Source of the DNA: Burkholderia thailandensis E264 | GTDB lineage: Bacteria; Pseudomonadota; Gammaproteobacteria; Burkholderiales; Burkholderiaceae | DNA: 64,000 nucleotides | NCBI RefSeq assembly: GCF_000012365.1 | Contig: NC_007650.1 | Location: 2,108,001 to 2,172,000 of the forward strand | Reading direction: 5' to 3' | Shown here: positions 33,757 to 42,406 of the stretch, in pieces | How positions within the stretch are numbered: the stretch's first letter is position 1 | How the letters are laid out: each line of letters begins with the position of its first letter | The notes under the pieces: model-generated | Told to the model about the DNA's origin: nothing | Seen by the model: only the letters and a program-made list of their open reading frames with translations | Databases searched by the model: none | Made by a program: the position numbers and the translations under genes

Positions 33757-36700
33757 TCAGAACCGCCACAGCGCGTTGCCGAGCACCGCGTTGTCGCGCA
33801 CGCCGCTGCCGTACTGCCCGCTGTACGACACGCCGAGCGTCAGGTTCTTCGTGACGCTCGCGTCGATGCCGAGCTCGAGCACCGCGCTGTCGCGCGCGAT
33901 CGGCACGCCCGCGACCTGGAACGACGCGCCGCCGCGCGCGAACGCGAGCGTCGACGTCGGCCGCGCGCTGCCGAACGCATGCCGCCAGCCGGCCATCGCG
34001 TGCGCGCTCAGCGTGCCCTTCGCGAGCACGTCGAGCGCCGTCGCCGCGCGCACGCCGAGCGTCGAGAACGCGACGTTGCTCGTCTGCGCGCCGCTCTTCA
34101 GCGCGGCCGCGCCGCCGCTTTCCTGATAGCCGTCGGTGTGCAGGCTCACGTACGCGAGCCCGGCGAACGGCTCGAGCGCGAAGCGTCCGACCGGAATCGC
34201 ATAGCCGACTTCGCCGAACACCTGGCCCGAGTTCGCGTCGTAGCCGGCCGAATCGTGATCGCGGAAGTTCGCGAACGCGGGCGAGCGGTCGGCGTTGATC
34301 CGGTACCACGTGTACACCGCGCCGCCGCGCACGCCCCACGCGCCGTACTGCGCGCCGCCGTAGAGCGCGACGTAGTAGCTGTTCAGCGATGCCGACGCAT
34401 TCAGGTCGTTGTCGAGCGAGCTGTGCGTGACGCCCGCCGCGGCGCCCGCGCGCCAGCGGTCGTTCAGCGCGACGTCGGCACCGGCGATGAAGCCCGTCAT
34501 GCTGCGATTGAGCGTCGACGCGTTGCCGTCGCTCGCGAGCCGGCTGCGGCCGCCGTACGCCTGCCCCCAGACGACGGGCCGATACGGCGTGCGGCCGACG
34601 CAACTGTCGCGCGAGCCGAGCCGCCGCTCGGGCGGCATCGCATCGTGACGCGCCGCGCCGCCGCCCGCGTCGTCGCACAGCGCGGCTCCGCCCGCGGACA
34701 GCGCCGCGAGCGGCCCCGAACCCGGCGCGAGCCCCTGGCGCACGCGGTCCGTCACCGCGTCGCGCACATAGCGGCTGTCGCTCAAGAGCATGCTCTGCAG
34801 GCTCGCGTTCAGTTCGCCGTCGAGCTGCGAGAACGCGCCGCGCGCGGTGGGCGCATCGGAGACGAGCACGGTGTCGAACAGCGGATTGCCCGCGCCGAGC
34901 GTGCCGAGCGCGCCCGCCACGGCCGTCTGGTTCTGCGTCGTCGCGACCGACGTGAACGCGTTGCCGTTTGGCGCGAGCCGCAGGAACACGTGGTTCGCGT
35001 CGTAGCCGAGCGTCGGCGTGACGAACGCGTACGTCGAATTCACGCCGGCGAACTGGCCCGCGACGCCCGCGTTCGCGCTCAGGATCGTGTACGTCGTGTT
35101 CGCCTGATAGCTCGCCTGGCTCGCGAGCACCTGCACGGTGCCGCCGTTCAGCGTCGCCGAGCCGGTTGCCGCGAGGCTGCCGCTTTGCTGCGGATTCGCG
35201 GCGACCTGCAGCGTCGAGCCCGCCTCGAACGTCACGTTGCCCGCGACGTTGAGCGCCTGCCCGGGCTGCGGCAGCGACGCGGTGCCGCCGCTCGCGACGA
35301 TGAGCCCGCCGAGCGTGCCCGTGCCGGTGACCGTCGCGCCGTTTTGCACGGTCACCGTCGAATTCGCGAGCGAGCCGTCGACAGCGAGCGTGCCCGCCGC
35401 CACCGTCGTCGGCCCGGCGAGCGTGCTCGCGCCCGTGAGCGTCAGCACGCCGCTGCCCGCCTGCGTGAGCAAGCCCGAGCCCGAGATCGCGCCGCCATAC
35501 GCGAGATTGGCCGCCTCGTTGAACACGAGCGCGCCGTTGTCGGCGACGTTGCCGGCGAGGCTGCCCGTCGTCCCGCCGTTGCCGATCTGCAGCGCGCCGC
35601 CGCTCGCGATCGTCGTGCCGCCCGTAAACGTGTTCGCGCCCGTCAACGTGAGCGGCGCGCCGCCCGACACGGCGAGCGAGCCGCCCCCCGTCAGCGCGCC
35701 GCCGAAGCTGCCGCCGCCCGTCACGGCGAGACTGCCGGCGCCGGTGTCGATCGTGCCGCCCGCCGCGCCGTTCAGCGTCGGCAGCGTCACACTCGAGCCG
35801 CCCAGCGACACGCCGCCGCCGTTCACCGTGAGGCCGCCCGTGCCGAGCGCGCTGCCGTTGCCGACGACGACCATGCCCGCGTTGACCGTCGTGCCGCCCG
35901 CATAGGTGTTCGCGCCGCCGAGCGTCAGCGTCGACGAGCCGTTCATCACGACGCCGCCCGGGCCGGACACGGCGCCCGACAGCGTCAGGCTCTGCGTGCC
36001 GCCAACCGTCGCGGTCGCGTTCAACGCAACCGCATTCGACAGGTTCACCGCGGAAGTCGTGTCGATCGTCGTCGGCGCGGCAACCGTCACCGCGCCCGTG
36101 CCCAGCGCGCCGCCGCTGCCGAGCGCGACGGTGCCGCCCGCGAGCGTCGTGCCGCCCGAGTAAGTGTTGTTGCCAGTGAGCGCCTGCGTGCCCGTGCCAG
36201 CGAACGTCAACCCACCCGTGCCGCCGATCGTGCCGCCGAACGTCGCGCTGCCGCTGCCGGCGAGCGTCAGCGAATTGCCGCCCAGCGCAACCGTCGTGCC
36301 CGCCGCGCCGGACAGCCCGCCGATCGTCTGGTTGCCCGTCGCGCCGCTGATGTCGAAGCCCGCGCCCGCGGCCGCGAGATTCACCGTCGTCGAGCCGGAC
36401 AGGCCGCCGCCCGCGCCGAGCGCGAGCGTACCGGCGTTGACCGTCGTGCCGCCCGTGTACGTGTTCGCGCCCGTCAGCGTCTCGGTGCCCGTACCGTTCT
36501 TCACGATCCCGCCCGTGCCCGCGATGCTGCCGCCGAACGTCTGGTTCGCCGCACTGCCGAAGCCGAGCGTGTTCGCGCCGAGCGATATCGTCGTGCCCGC
36601 CACGCCCGATAGCGCGCCGATCGTCTGATTCGCGCCGGCCGCGCTGATATCGAGCGCCGCACCCGCGCCGGCGAGATTCACCGCGCCCGTCGCCGCGAGG

Positions 36701-38283
36701 CTGCCGCCCGCGCCGATCGCGAGCGTGCCTGCGTTGATCGTCGTGCCGCCCGTGTACGTGTTCGCGCCCGTCAGCGTCTCGACGCCCGCACCTTGCTTCG
36801 TCACGCCGCCCGTGCCGCCGATCGCGCCGGCGAACGTCTGGTTCGTGCCGTCGCCGAACGTCAGCCCGTTCGCGCCGAGGTTCACGTTCGTTCCCGCCAC
36901 GCCCGACAACGCGCCGATCGTCTGATTCGCGCCGGCCGCGCTGATATCGAGCGCCGCACCCGCGCCGGCGAGATTCACCGCGCCCGTCGCCGCGAGGCTG
37001 CCGCCCGCGCCGATCGCGAGCGTGCCCGCGTTGATCGTCGTGCCGCCCGTGTATGTGTTCGCGCCCGTCAGCGTCAGCGTGCCGGTGTCATTCTTCGTCA
37101 ACGCGCCGCTACCCGAGATCGCGCCCGACAGCGTGAGCCCCGTCGCGCCCTGCACCGTCAGCCCGCCCGCGCCGAGCGCGACGTTGTTGCTCACGTCGAG
37201 CCCTGCCGCGCCTGCCTGCAATGCGCCGCCATTGCCGGTGATCGCGCCCGTGCCGAGCGACGCGTTGTTGCCGATGATCGCAACGCCGCCCGACAGCGTC
37301 GCGTCCTGCGCGCTCGACGCACCGCTGATCGTCCACGCGCCGCTCGTCACGTCGAGGTGGTTGAAGTTGATGTAATTGTCGACGGCGATCGCGCCCGTCG
37401 CCGGACCGCCTGTCGCCTGCTGCAGCACGAGCGTATTGTTGCCGCCAGCGCCGCCGTCGACGATGCCCGTCGCCGCGAAACCGAGCGTCAGCGAGCCGAC
37501 GCCGATGTTCAGCGACAGCCCGGTGCCGCCTGCCGCGCTGACGGTCGAGCCAGTCATCGCGGTGAACGTGTTCGTGCTGTTCGTGCCCATCGACACGCTG
37601 CCGTCGATCGTCCCCGAGTTGACGAACGTGTTGCCCTGCCCGGCCGTGCCGTTCGACTGGAACGCGACCCGGCCGGTGATCGTGCCGCTGTTGCTGAAGT
37701 TGACCTGCCCGCCGCCGTATGCGGCGACGACGGGAGAATCCGGCCCGAGCAGCGTCGCGCCGGCGAGCGGCGTCGAGCCGATCGTTCCCGTGTTCGTGAT
37801 GTTCGATACGCCGCCCGTGCCGTTCTCGACCGCGAGCGCCATGCCGGTCAGCCCGCTGATCGACACGCCGGTCGAACCGTTCATCGTGCCGTTGTTCGTC
37901 ACGGTGGTCGTGCTCGGCGACGCGTTGCCGACGACGGCGCCGCTCGACAGGACGCCGAGCCCGAAGCCCAGCACCGTCGGATCGATCGTGCCGTTGTTGG
38001 TGAGCGTGACGCCGCTGCCCGTCAGCGACAGGGCGGTGCCGCCGACGCCGAGCAGCACGCCGAGGCTTGCGCCGCTGTTGACCGTCACGCCGAGATTGTT
38101 GCCGCTGTTCGCGTAGCTCGGCGCGAGTGGGTCGGCGGCGCCCGAGCAGGTGACGGTCGTGCCCGCCGCCGTGCAGGTCGCGTGCGCCGGGACGATGCCG
38201 GCGCCGACGAGCGCGACGAGCACGCCCATCGACTGCGCGAGTTTCGGATGATCGTTGTTTTTTCTGTAACGCGTGCAGCTCAT
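33757..38283 (-). CDS. Autotransporter adhesin with PATR repeats and beta-barrel
   Basis: This 1508-residue type Va secreted protein starts at ATG 38283 behind an AAGGAGG site; an upstream 48-codon extension is rejected. The signal peptide ends near VGAGIVPAHA. The passenger is a Gly/Ala/Thr/Asn-rich beta-helix with many autotransporter-associated strand repeats of the type TLTGANTYTGGTTINAGTLA, including near-identical 99-residue blocks. The barrel begins near residue 1236 (RPVVWGQAYGGRSRLASDG) and runs to the terminal Phe (NAVLGNALWRF), about 270 residues, as expected. No catalytic motif was seen in the passenger, so an adhesin or aggregation role is inferred. Its 5' flank is AT-rich. Confidence 0.93.
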   Translation of the reverse strand: MSCTRYRKNNDHPKLAQSMGVLVALVGAGIVPAHATCTAAGTTVTCSGAADPLAPSYANSGNNLGVTVNSGASLGVLLGVGGTALSLTGSGVTLTNNGTIDPTVLGFGLGVLSSGAVVGNASPSTTTVTNNGTMNGSTGVSISGLTGMALAVENGTGGVSNITNTGTIGSTPLAGATLLGPDSPVVAAYGGGQVNFSNSGTITGRVAFQSNGTAGQGNTFVNSGTIDGSVSMGTNSTNTFTAMTGSTVSAAGGTGLSLNIGVGSLTLGFAATGIVDGGAGGNNTLVLQQATGGPATGAIAVDNYINFNHLDVTSGAWTISGASSAQDATLSGGVAIIGNNASLGTGAITGNGGALQAGAAGLDVSNNVALGAGGLTVQGATGLTLSGAISGSGALTKNDTGTLTLTGANTYTGGTTINAGTLAIGAGGSLAATGAVNLAGAGAALDISAAGANQTIGALSGVAGTNVNLGANGLTFGDGTNQTFAGAIGGTGGVTKQGAGVETLTGANTYTGGTTINAGTLAIGAGGSLAATGAVNLAGAGAALDISAAGANQTIGALSGVAGTTISLGANTLGFGSAANQTFGGSIAGTGGIVKNGTGTETLTGANTYTGGTTVNAGTLALGAGGGLSGSTTVNLAAAGAGFDISGATGNQTIGGLSGAAGTTVALGGNSLTLAGSGSATFGGTIGGTGGLTFAGTGTQALTGNNTYSGGTTLAGGTVALGSGGALGTGAVTVAAPTTIDTTSAVNLSNAVALNATATVGGTQSLTLSGAVSGPGGVVMNGSSTLTLGGANTYAGGTTVNAGMVVVGNGSALGTGGLTVNGGGVSLGGSSVTLPTLNGAAGGTIDTGAGSLAVTGGGSFGGALTGGGSLAVSGGAPLTLTGANTFTGGTTIASGGALQIGNGGTTGSLAGNVADNGALVFNEAANLAYGGAISGSGLLTQAGSGVLTLTGASTLAGPTTVAAGTLAVDGSLANSTVTVQNGATVTGTGTLGGLIVASGGTASLPQPGQALNVAGNVTFEAGSTLQVAANPQQSGSLAATGSATLNGGTVQVLASQASYQANTTYTILSANAGVAGQFAGVNSTYAFVTPTLGYDANHVFLRLAPNGNAFTSVATTQNQTAVAGALGTLGAGNPLFDTVLVSDAPTARGAFSQLDGELNASLQSMLLSDSRYVRDAVTDRVRQGLAPGSGPLAALSAGGAALCDDAGGGAARHDAMPPERRLGSRDSCVGRTPYRPVVWGQAYGGRSRLASDGNASTLNRSMTGFIAGADVALNDRWRAGAAAGVTHSSLDNDLNASASLNSYYVALYGGAQYGAWGVRGGAVYTWYRINADRSPAFANFRDHDSAGYDANSGQVFGEVGYAIPVGRFALEPFAGLAYVSLHTDGYQESGGAAALKSGAQTSNVAFSTLGVRAATALDVLAKGTLSAHAMAGWRHAFGSARPTSTLAFARGGASFQVAGVPIARDSAVLELGIDASVTKNLTLGVSYSGQYGSGVRDNAVLGNALWRF
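36614..37040. repeat. Near-identical 297-bp tandem segments inside the autotransporter gene
   Basis: A block from GCGCCGATCGTCTGATTCGC at 36614 recurs at 36911, an offset of 297 bp or 99 codons, and stays almost identical for over 120 bases. The repeat is in frame, so gain or loss of a unit would lengthen or shorten the passenger without breaking the gene. Confidence 0.8.
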
Positions 38284-39019
38284 GTTGCCTCCTTCCTTGC
38301 TATCGAAAAACAGATGTCGAAGGAAAACTGCTTGGCATGACATGGAATGCAGCGACGAGCGGCAAATCGTCGAAACGAAGCAACGCTTCCGGCTGCTTCG
38401 GAAAACGAAAATCGGAAACAGGAACACCTCATGAAGACGCGAACGCTGATCGATCAGGCGAACGGCATGGCGACTCCCCCTTATGGCAGCGACGTCTCGA
38501 ATTAGTCTAGTTAATGAAGATGACGACTTGACGAAAGGCTATATCAAACCATCGCGATACGCAAAAAATACGGAACGATCGCCGTCAATGTCCGCACTTC
38601 GGCATTCGAAGAAAAAACGCCTTCGGCCTTCATCGAAAACACCGCTGAAAATTCCATAAAACGAGAATCGTTCCGGCTGCGATCTCACCATCGCCGTAAG
38701 CAAAATATAAGTTCCCAAAACAAATCCGCATGGCCGGCATGTCGGGTAAAACGCGTCAAGCCCGTATCGGACGCCCCTGATTCGATCCGGCAACATGCAA
38801 TCGCTTTGCCTCTATCATTTCCGGCGATTCATCCTATCATTTCATTCAAACCACTCTCAGGCTGACAAACTTCCAACTCCTTCACTTCTTAATTTTTTTG
38901 AGTTCATTTCGCATATCGAACAAATCCTCAGTACGCCGTTCCGATTGATCTGCCTCAACTTGGAAGGTCCGCCGTCCGACACGATGAAAGCGAAACCCGC
39001 CACACGAACGGAGGCCATG
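38284..39019. promoter_or_regulatory. AT-rich divergent intergenic region
   Basis: The 736 bp separate the autotransporter start from the membrane-protein start. GC content drops sharply from about 38460 to 38970, well below the window average, suggesting promoters or acquired DNA. An 85-codon reverse frame (38539-38796) has no ribosome site and no recognisable pattern and was not called. The autotransporter leader with AAGGAGG lies at the left end. Confidence 0.45.
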
Positions 39020-39586
39020 ATGGAAATTTCAATGAGAGATTTGCTGACCGTGCTGCACGGCATGGGATTCGGTGCGTTGTTCATGCTCGCGTTTTCCGGC
39101 GCGATCGCCGAGTTCTACCGGATGTCCGCGCCGGGCGCGCCCGCCGTGCCCACGCCGCGCGAACATCGGCTGTTGATGATCTACCTGTCCACGATGGTGG
39201 TCCTCGCGTGGGCAACCGTGTTCTCCGGCGCATACGTCATCTATCCGTGGTATCGCGCCGTGCCGCCCGCCGGCCTGACCGATCTCGCGAACTACCCGCA
39301 GCGCCTGTTGATGTCGAGCCGCAACACGTCGGGCTGGCACAGTCTCGGAATGGAGTGGAAGGAACACGTCGCATGGCTCGCGCCGATCGCGATGACGATG
39401 GTCGCGTACGTGTTCGCCAAGTATGGCCCGGCGCTCAGCCGACAACGGCAGATTCGCAACGCCGTGCTGGCGTTCACCGTCGTCGCGTTCGTCGCGACCG
39501 GCATCGCGGGCGCATTCGGCGCGTTCCTGAACAAGTATGCGCCGGTGCGCGGCGGCACCGCCATCCACCTCATGACGGGAGAATGA
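39020..39586 (+). CDS. Four-helix inner-membrane protein of the Cyc2-like locus, possible cytochrome b
   Basis: The protein is 188 residues long. Membrane segments lie at about 9-33, 50-76, 116-136 and 145-172. His13 sits in the first segment and His116 at the start of the third, with His107 in the loop before it; such an arrangement could ligate heme b (inference). GGAGG at 39010-39014 favours ATG 39020 over 39017. The stop overlaps the next gene by 4 bp (ATGA). No named family was recognised. With the next gene and the downstream cytochromes it probably forms an inner-membrane electron-exchange module. Confidence 0.75.
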   Translation: MEISMRDLLTVLHGMGFGALFMLAFSGAIAEFYRMSAPGAPAVPTPREHRLLMIYLSTMVVLAWATVFSGAYVIYPWYRAVPPAGLTDLANYPQRLLMSSRNTSGWHSLGMEWKEHVAWLAPIAMTMVAYVFAKYGPALSRQRQIRNAVLAFTVVAFVATGIAGAFGAFLNKYAPVRGGTAIHLMTGE

Positions 39587-40011
39587 ACATGCATACCTCG
39601 CATCCGCGCACGGCCGGCGTCGAACAACATCAGTCATCCGTATCAAGCGAGCCAACAGCCGCATCGCGCACGAGCGAGCCCGCCTCATCCGGCGCGCCGC
39701 CGAACGGCGCGGCCGCCGCCGCGATTCTCGCGGCGGGCATCGGCTGCTTCGCCGTCGGACTCTTCGCGCTCGCCGGCGATGCGTTCGGCTCGATTGCGCA
39801 TTTCTTCACGTTCTACACGCCCACCGGGCCGCTCTCGGGCGTGACGACGAGCGCGATCGTCGTCTGGCTGCTGTCGTGGGCGGTGCTGTCGCGCCGGTGG
39901 AACGCAATCTCGGTCGCACTCGGCCGAGTCTCGACCATCGCTTTCGTCCTGCTGGCGCTGGGCATCCTGCTGACCTTCCCGCCGTTCATGGATCTGCTGC
40001 AAGGCAAGTAG
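39583..40011 (+). CDS. Small three-helix membrane protein, unrecognised
   Basis: The protein has 142 residues, or 140 if ATG 39589 is used; GGGAG is better spaced for the latter. The first 45 residues are polar and Ser/Ala/Pro-rich, probably a flexible cytoplasmic or periplasmic arm. Three hydrophobic segments follow: AAAAILAAGIGCFAVGLFAL, TSAIVVWLLSWAVLSRRW and VSTIAFVLLALGILLTFPPF. The overlap with the preceding gene implies translational coupling and a shared complex. No cofactor motif is seen. Confidence 0.7.
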   Translation: MNMHTSHPRTAGVEQHQSSVSSEPTAASRTSEPASSGAPPNGAAAAAILAAGIGCFAVGLFALAGDAFGSIAHFFTFYTPTGPLSGVTTSAIVVWLLSWAVLSRRWNAISVALGRVSTIAFVLLALGILLTFPPFMDLLQGK

Positions 40012-40126
40012 GCGCTCGCACGCCGAAGGCAGCGCGATGCGCCCTTCGGCGTGCGCAACGCTTCGAGCCGGGCGTTGCGCGGACGACGAATCGCGCACGC
40101 GGCGCCCTTCGTTGCTGATCCAAATC

Positions 40127-40226
40127 AATTTTCGAAATTATGGCGATCCTAGACTCGAATAATCGATATCGATCGATGCGTAAAAAGATTAATTAGCGTA
40201 ACGACTCATTTCGAAAATTCGAAATG
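40127..40226. promoter_or_regulatory. TTCGAAAT inverted-repeat operator candidates before the Cyc2-like gene
   Basis: CATTTCGAA-AA-TTCGAAATG at 40207-40226 is a perfect 9-bp inverted repeat with a 2-bp spacer. A related dyad (TTTCGAAA core, 40130-40137, flanked by AAT and TTA) lies 80 bp upstream, and ATCGATATCGAT is palindromic at 40162-40173. The 346-bp gap is AT-rich, ending in AGAAGGGGGA before the ATG at 40358. A dimeric repressor or activator is likely. Confidence 0.6.
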
Positions 40227-40357
40227 AAATCGAAAGAAATAAGGTTGCCTTAAACGTAAATCGGTATAAACACCAGCTTCAATACGCTATAAAAAAGCGG
40301 TTTCTTAGCGGAAACCAGATAGACGAGCCCTGACGACAAATCAAGAAGGGGGACGGT

Positions 40358-41698
40358 ATGCTCGATCGTATCCGTCGTGGTCTCATTGCAATGCTTGCAT
40401 GCGTAACCGGGGTACTCTGCCTGTCGAACGACGCCGCCGCGGTTCCGGCGTTCGCGAGACAAACCGGGCTCGCCTGCATCGCCTGTCACGTGAGCTTTCC
40501 CGAGCTCACGCCGTTCGGCCGCTTCTTCAAGCTGACGGGCTACACGCTATCGAACAAGTTCACGATTCCGCTCGCGGGCATGGTGCAGTTGTCGCAAACC
40601 AACACCCGCTCGATCGACAATCGCAATTACGACTTCGTCCGCAATCAGGATGTCGTGCTGCAGCAGGCCAGCCTCTTTTACGGCGGGCGCATCGCGGGCC
40701 CGGTCGGCGCGTTCGCGCAGTGGACATACGACGGCGTCGCGCACCACAGCGGCATCGACAACACCGACATCCGCGCGGCCGGGCACTTCACCCGCAACGA
40801 CATCGACTTCATCTACGGCGTGACGGTCAACAACAACCCGACCGTCTCCGACGTCTGGAACAGCACACCGGCATTCGGCTATCCGTACGCGTCGAGCAGC
40901 GTGTCGCTCACGCCGGCGGCGAGCACGCTGATCGACGGCGGCCTCGCGCAGCAGGTCGCAGGCGCCGCGGCCTATGCGTTCTGGCAGCGCAGCCTCTACG
41001 CGGAAGTCGGTTTCTATCGGACAGCCGACGAGATGTTCTCGGTGTTCCGCACCGGCCAGGACATCAGCACGCCGGGCGGCGTGAAGCGCCTCAAGGGCGC
41101 GAATCCGTACTGGCGCGTCGCGTACAACCGCGAATGGGGCCCGCACTCGCTGATGCTCGGCACGTTCGGCATGATCGCCGACGTGTATCCGGACAACACG
41201 CTGCCCGCGACGCCGACCGATCGCTTCACCGATCTCGCGCTCGACGCGCAGTATCAATATCTGACGCTGTCGCACGCGTTCACCACGCAATTCACGTTCA
41301 TCCACGAAAAGCAGAACTGGAGCGCGAGCTTCCCGAGCGGCGGCATCGGCGCGGGGCCGACGCCCGCCAACCCGACCGACCGGCTGAACACGTTCAAGGC
41401 GAAAGCTTCGTACTACTACCAGCGCAAGTACGGCGCGACGCTCGCGTACTTCTCGACGACGGGTACGACCGACGCCGGACTGTACGGGCCGACGCCCGTG
41501 ACGGGCAGCGCGAACGGCAGCCCCGACTCGCGCGGCATCATCGCGGAGCTCGACTATCTGCCGCTCCCGCAAGTGAAGCTGTCGCTGCAGTACACATGGT
41601 TCCTCAAGTTCAACGGAGCGCGCTTCAACTATGACGGCAACGGCCGAAACGCGAGCGACAACAACACGCTGTACCTGCTCGCGTGGTTCGTGTTCTGA
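40358..41698 (+). CDS. Cyc2-like fused monoheme cytochrome / outer-membrane porin
   Basis: The protein is 446 residues long. A signal peptide ends near Ala28, and the mature protein begins VPAFARQTGLACIACHVSFP with one heme c site, Cys40-Ile-Ala-Cys43-His44. ELTPFGRFFKLTGYTLSNKF follows. The remaining 380 residues alternate polar and hydrophobic strands with many aromatics, ending in LYLLAWFVF, typical of a 16-strand-class outer-membrane barrel with a terminal Phe. The N-terminal FARQTG...CxxCH...FGxxFKxxGY layout and total length match Cyc2, the outer-membrane iron-oxidising cytochrome-porin fusion of iron oxidisers. Iron as substrate is not proven; extracellular electron transfer is inferred. 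A diheme cytochrome follows 49 bp downstream. Confidence 0.85.
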   Translation: MLDRIRRGLIAMLACVTGVLCLSNDAAAVPAFARQTGLACIACHVSFPELTPFGRFFKLTGYTLSNKFTIPLAGMVQLSQTNTRSIDNRNYDFVRNQDVVLQQASLFYGGRIAGPVGAFAQWTYDGVAHHSGIDNTDIRAAGHFTRNDIDFIYGVTVNNNPTVSDVWNSTPAFGYPYASSSVSLTPAASTLIDGGLAQQVAGAAAYAFWQRSLYAEVGFYRTADEMFSVFRTGQDISTPGGVKRLKGANPYWRVAYNREWGPHSLMLGTFGMIADVYPDNTLPATPTDRFTDLALDAQYQYLTLSHAFTTQFTFIHEKQNWSASFPSGGIGAGPTPANPTDRLNTFKAKASYYYQRKYGATLAYFSTTGTTDAGLYGPTPVTGSANGSPDSRGIIAELDYLPLPQVKLSLQYTWFLKFNGARFNYDGNGRNASDNNTLYLLAWFVF

Positions 41699-41747
41699 CG
41701 TCGCCCGGACATTGACTCGCCCACCCGCCAGCCCCGCGAGAACGATC

Positions 41748-42365
41748 ATGAGAAAGCTGCTTGCAGTACCGATGTCGGCCGCGGCGCTCGCCGCGGCGCT
41801 CGCCGGCTGGCCCGCCGGCTCCGCGCACGCGCAGGACGGCGCCCGGCTCGCCGCGCAGCTCTGCGCCGCTTGCCACGGCGCGCACGGCCGCAGCGAATCG
41901 CCGATGTTTCCGCGGCTCAACGCGCAGACGAAGGAATATCTGAGCGCGCAATTGAAGGGCTTTCGCGAGCACGCGCGCGGCGAGACCGACGCGCGCGCCT
42001 ACATGTGGGCTATCGCATCGCAGCTCGACGACGCGACGATCGCATCGATCGCCGACTATTACTCGCACCAGGAACCGACGCACGGCGAGGCCGGCGACCC
42101 GGCGCTCATGGCGAAAGGACAGGACATCTTCGAGCACGGCGTGCCGGAGCAAGGCACGCCGGCGTGCGCGTCCTGCCACGGGCAGAACGGCCAAGGCGCG
42201 GGCACGTTCCCGCGGCTCGCGGGGCAGCACGCCGATTACTTGCTGCGGCAGATCGACGTCTTCAAGAACGGCACGCGCGGGAACGCGCCGGTGATGAGCG
42301 CCGTCGCGCATACGCTCAATAGCGACCAGGCAAAGGCCGTCGCGGCCTGGCTGCAGTCGCGCTAG
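41748..42365 (+). CDS. Periplasmic diheme cytochrome c, c4 family
   Basis: The protein is 205 residues long. The signal peptide ends near WPAGSAHA. Two class I cytochrome domains carry CAACH (residues 39-43) and CASCH (about 140-144), each with downstream Met candidates (PMFPRLNAQ; TRGNAPVMSAVAHTLN). Domain repeats ETDARAYMWAIASQLDDATI and GTFPRLAGQHADYLLRQ fit cytochrome c4. It lies 49 bp after the Cyc2-like gene and would carry electrons between that outer-membrane protein and the inner membrane; this order is inferred from location and family. Confidence 0.9.
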   Translation: MRKLLAVPMSAAALAAALAGWPAGSAHAQDGARLAAQLCAACHGAHGRSESPMFPRLNAQTKEYLSAQLKGFREHARGETDARAYMWAIASQLDDATIASIADYYSHQEPTHGEAGDPALMAKGQDIFEHGVPEQGTPACASCHGQNGQGAGTFPRLAGQHADYLLRQIDVFKNGTRGNAPVMSAVAHTLNSDQAKAVAAWLQSR

Positions 42366-42406
42366 CGCTCGCGGCGCGCGCACGGTCGCTCGACGGCGCG
42401 GGCGGA

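Noticed and set aside
30465..36612. Two giant forward open frames opposite the debranching enzyme and the autotransporter
   Set aside because: Antisense shadows of strongly supported reverse-strand genes, with composition dominated by Arg and Ala.
38539..38796. 85-codon reverse ORF in the AT-rich region
   Set aside because: No ribosome site, no recognisable family and overlap with probable promoter DNA; kept only as a remote possibility.
40358..41698. Simple cytochrome c or simple porin
   Set aside because: The single CxxCH is in the same continuous frame as a full barrel, so a fusion is the better reading.
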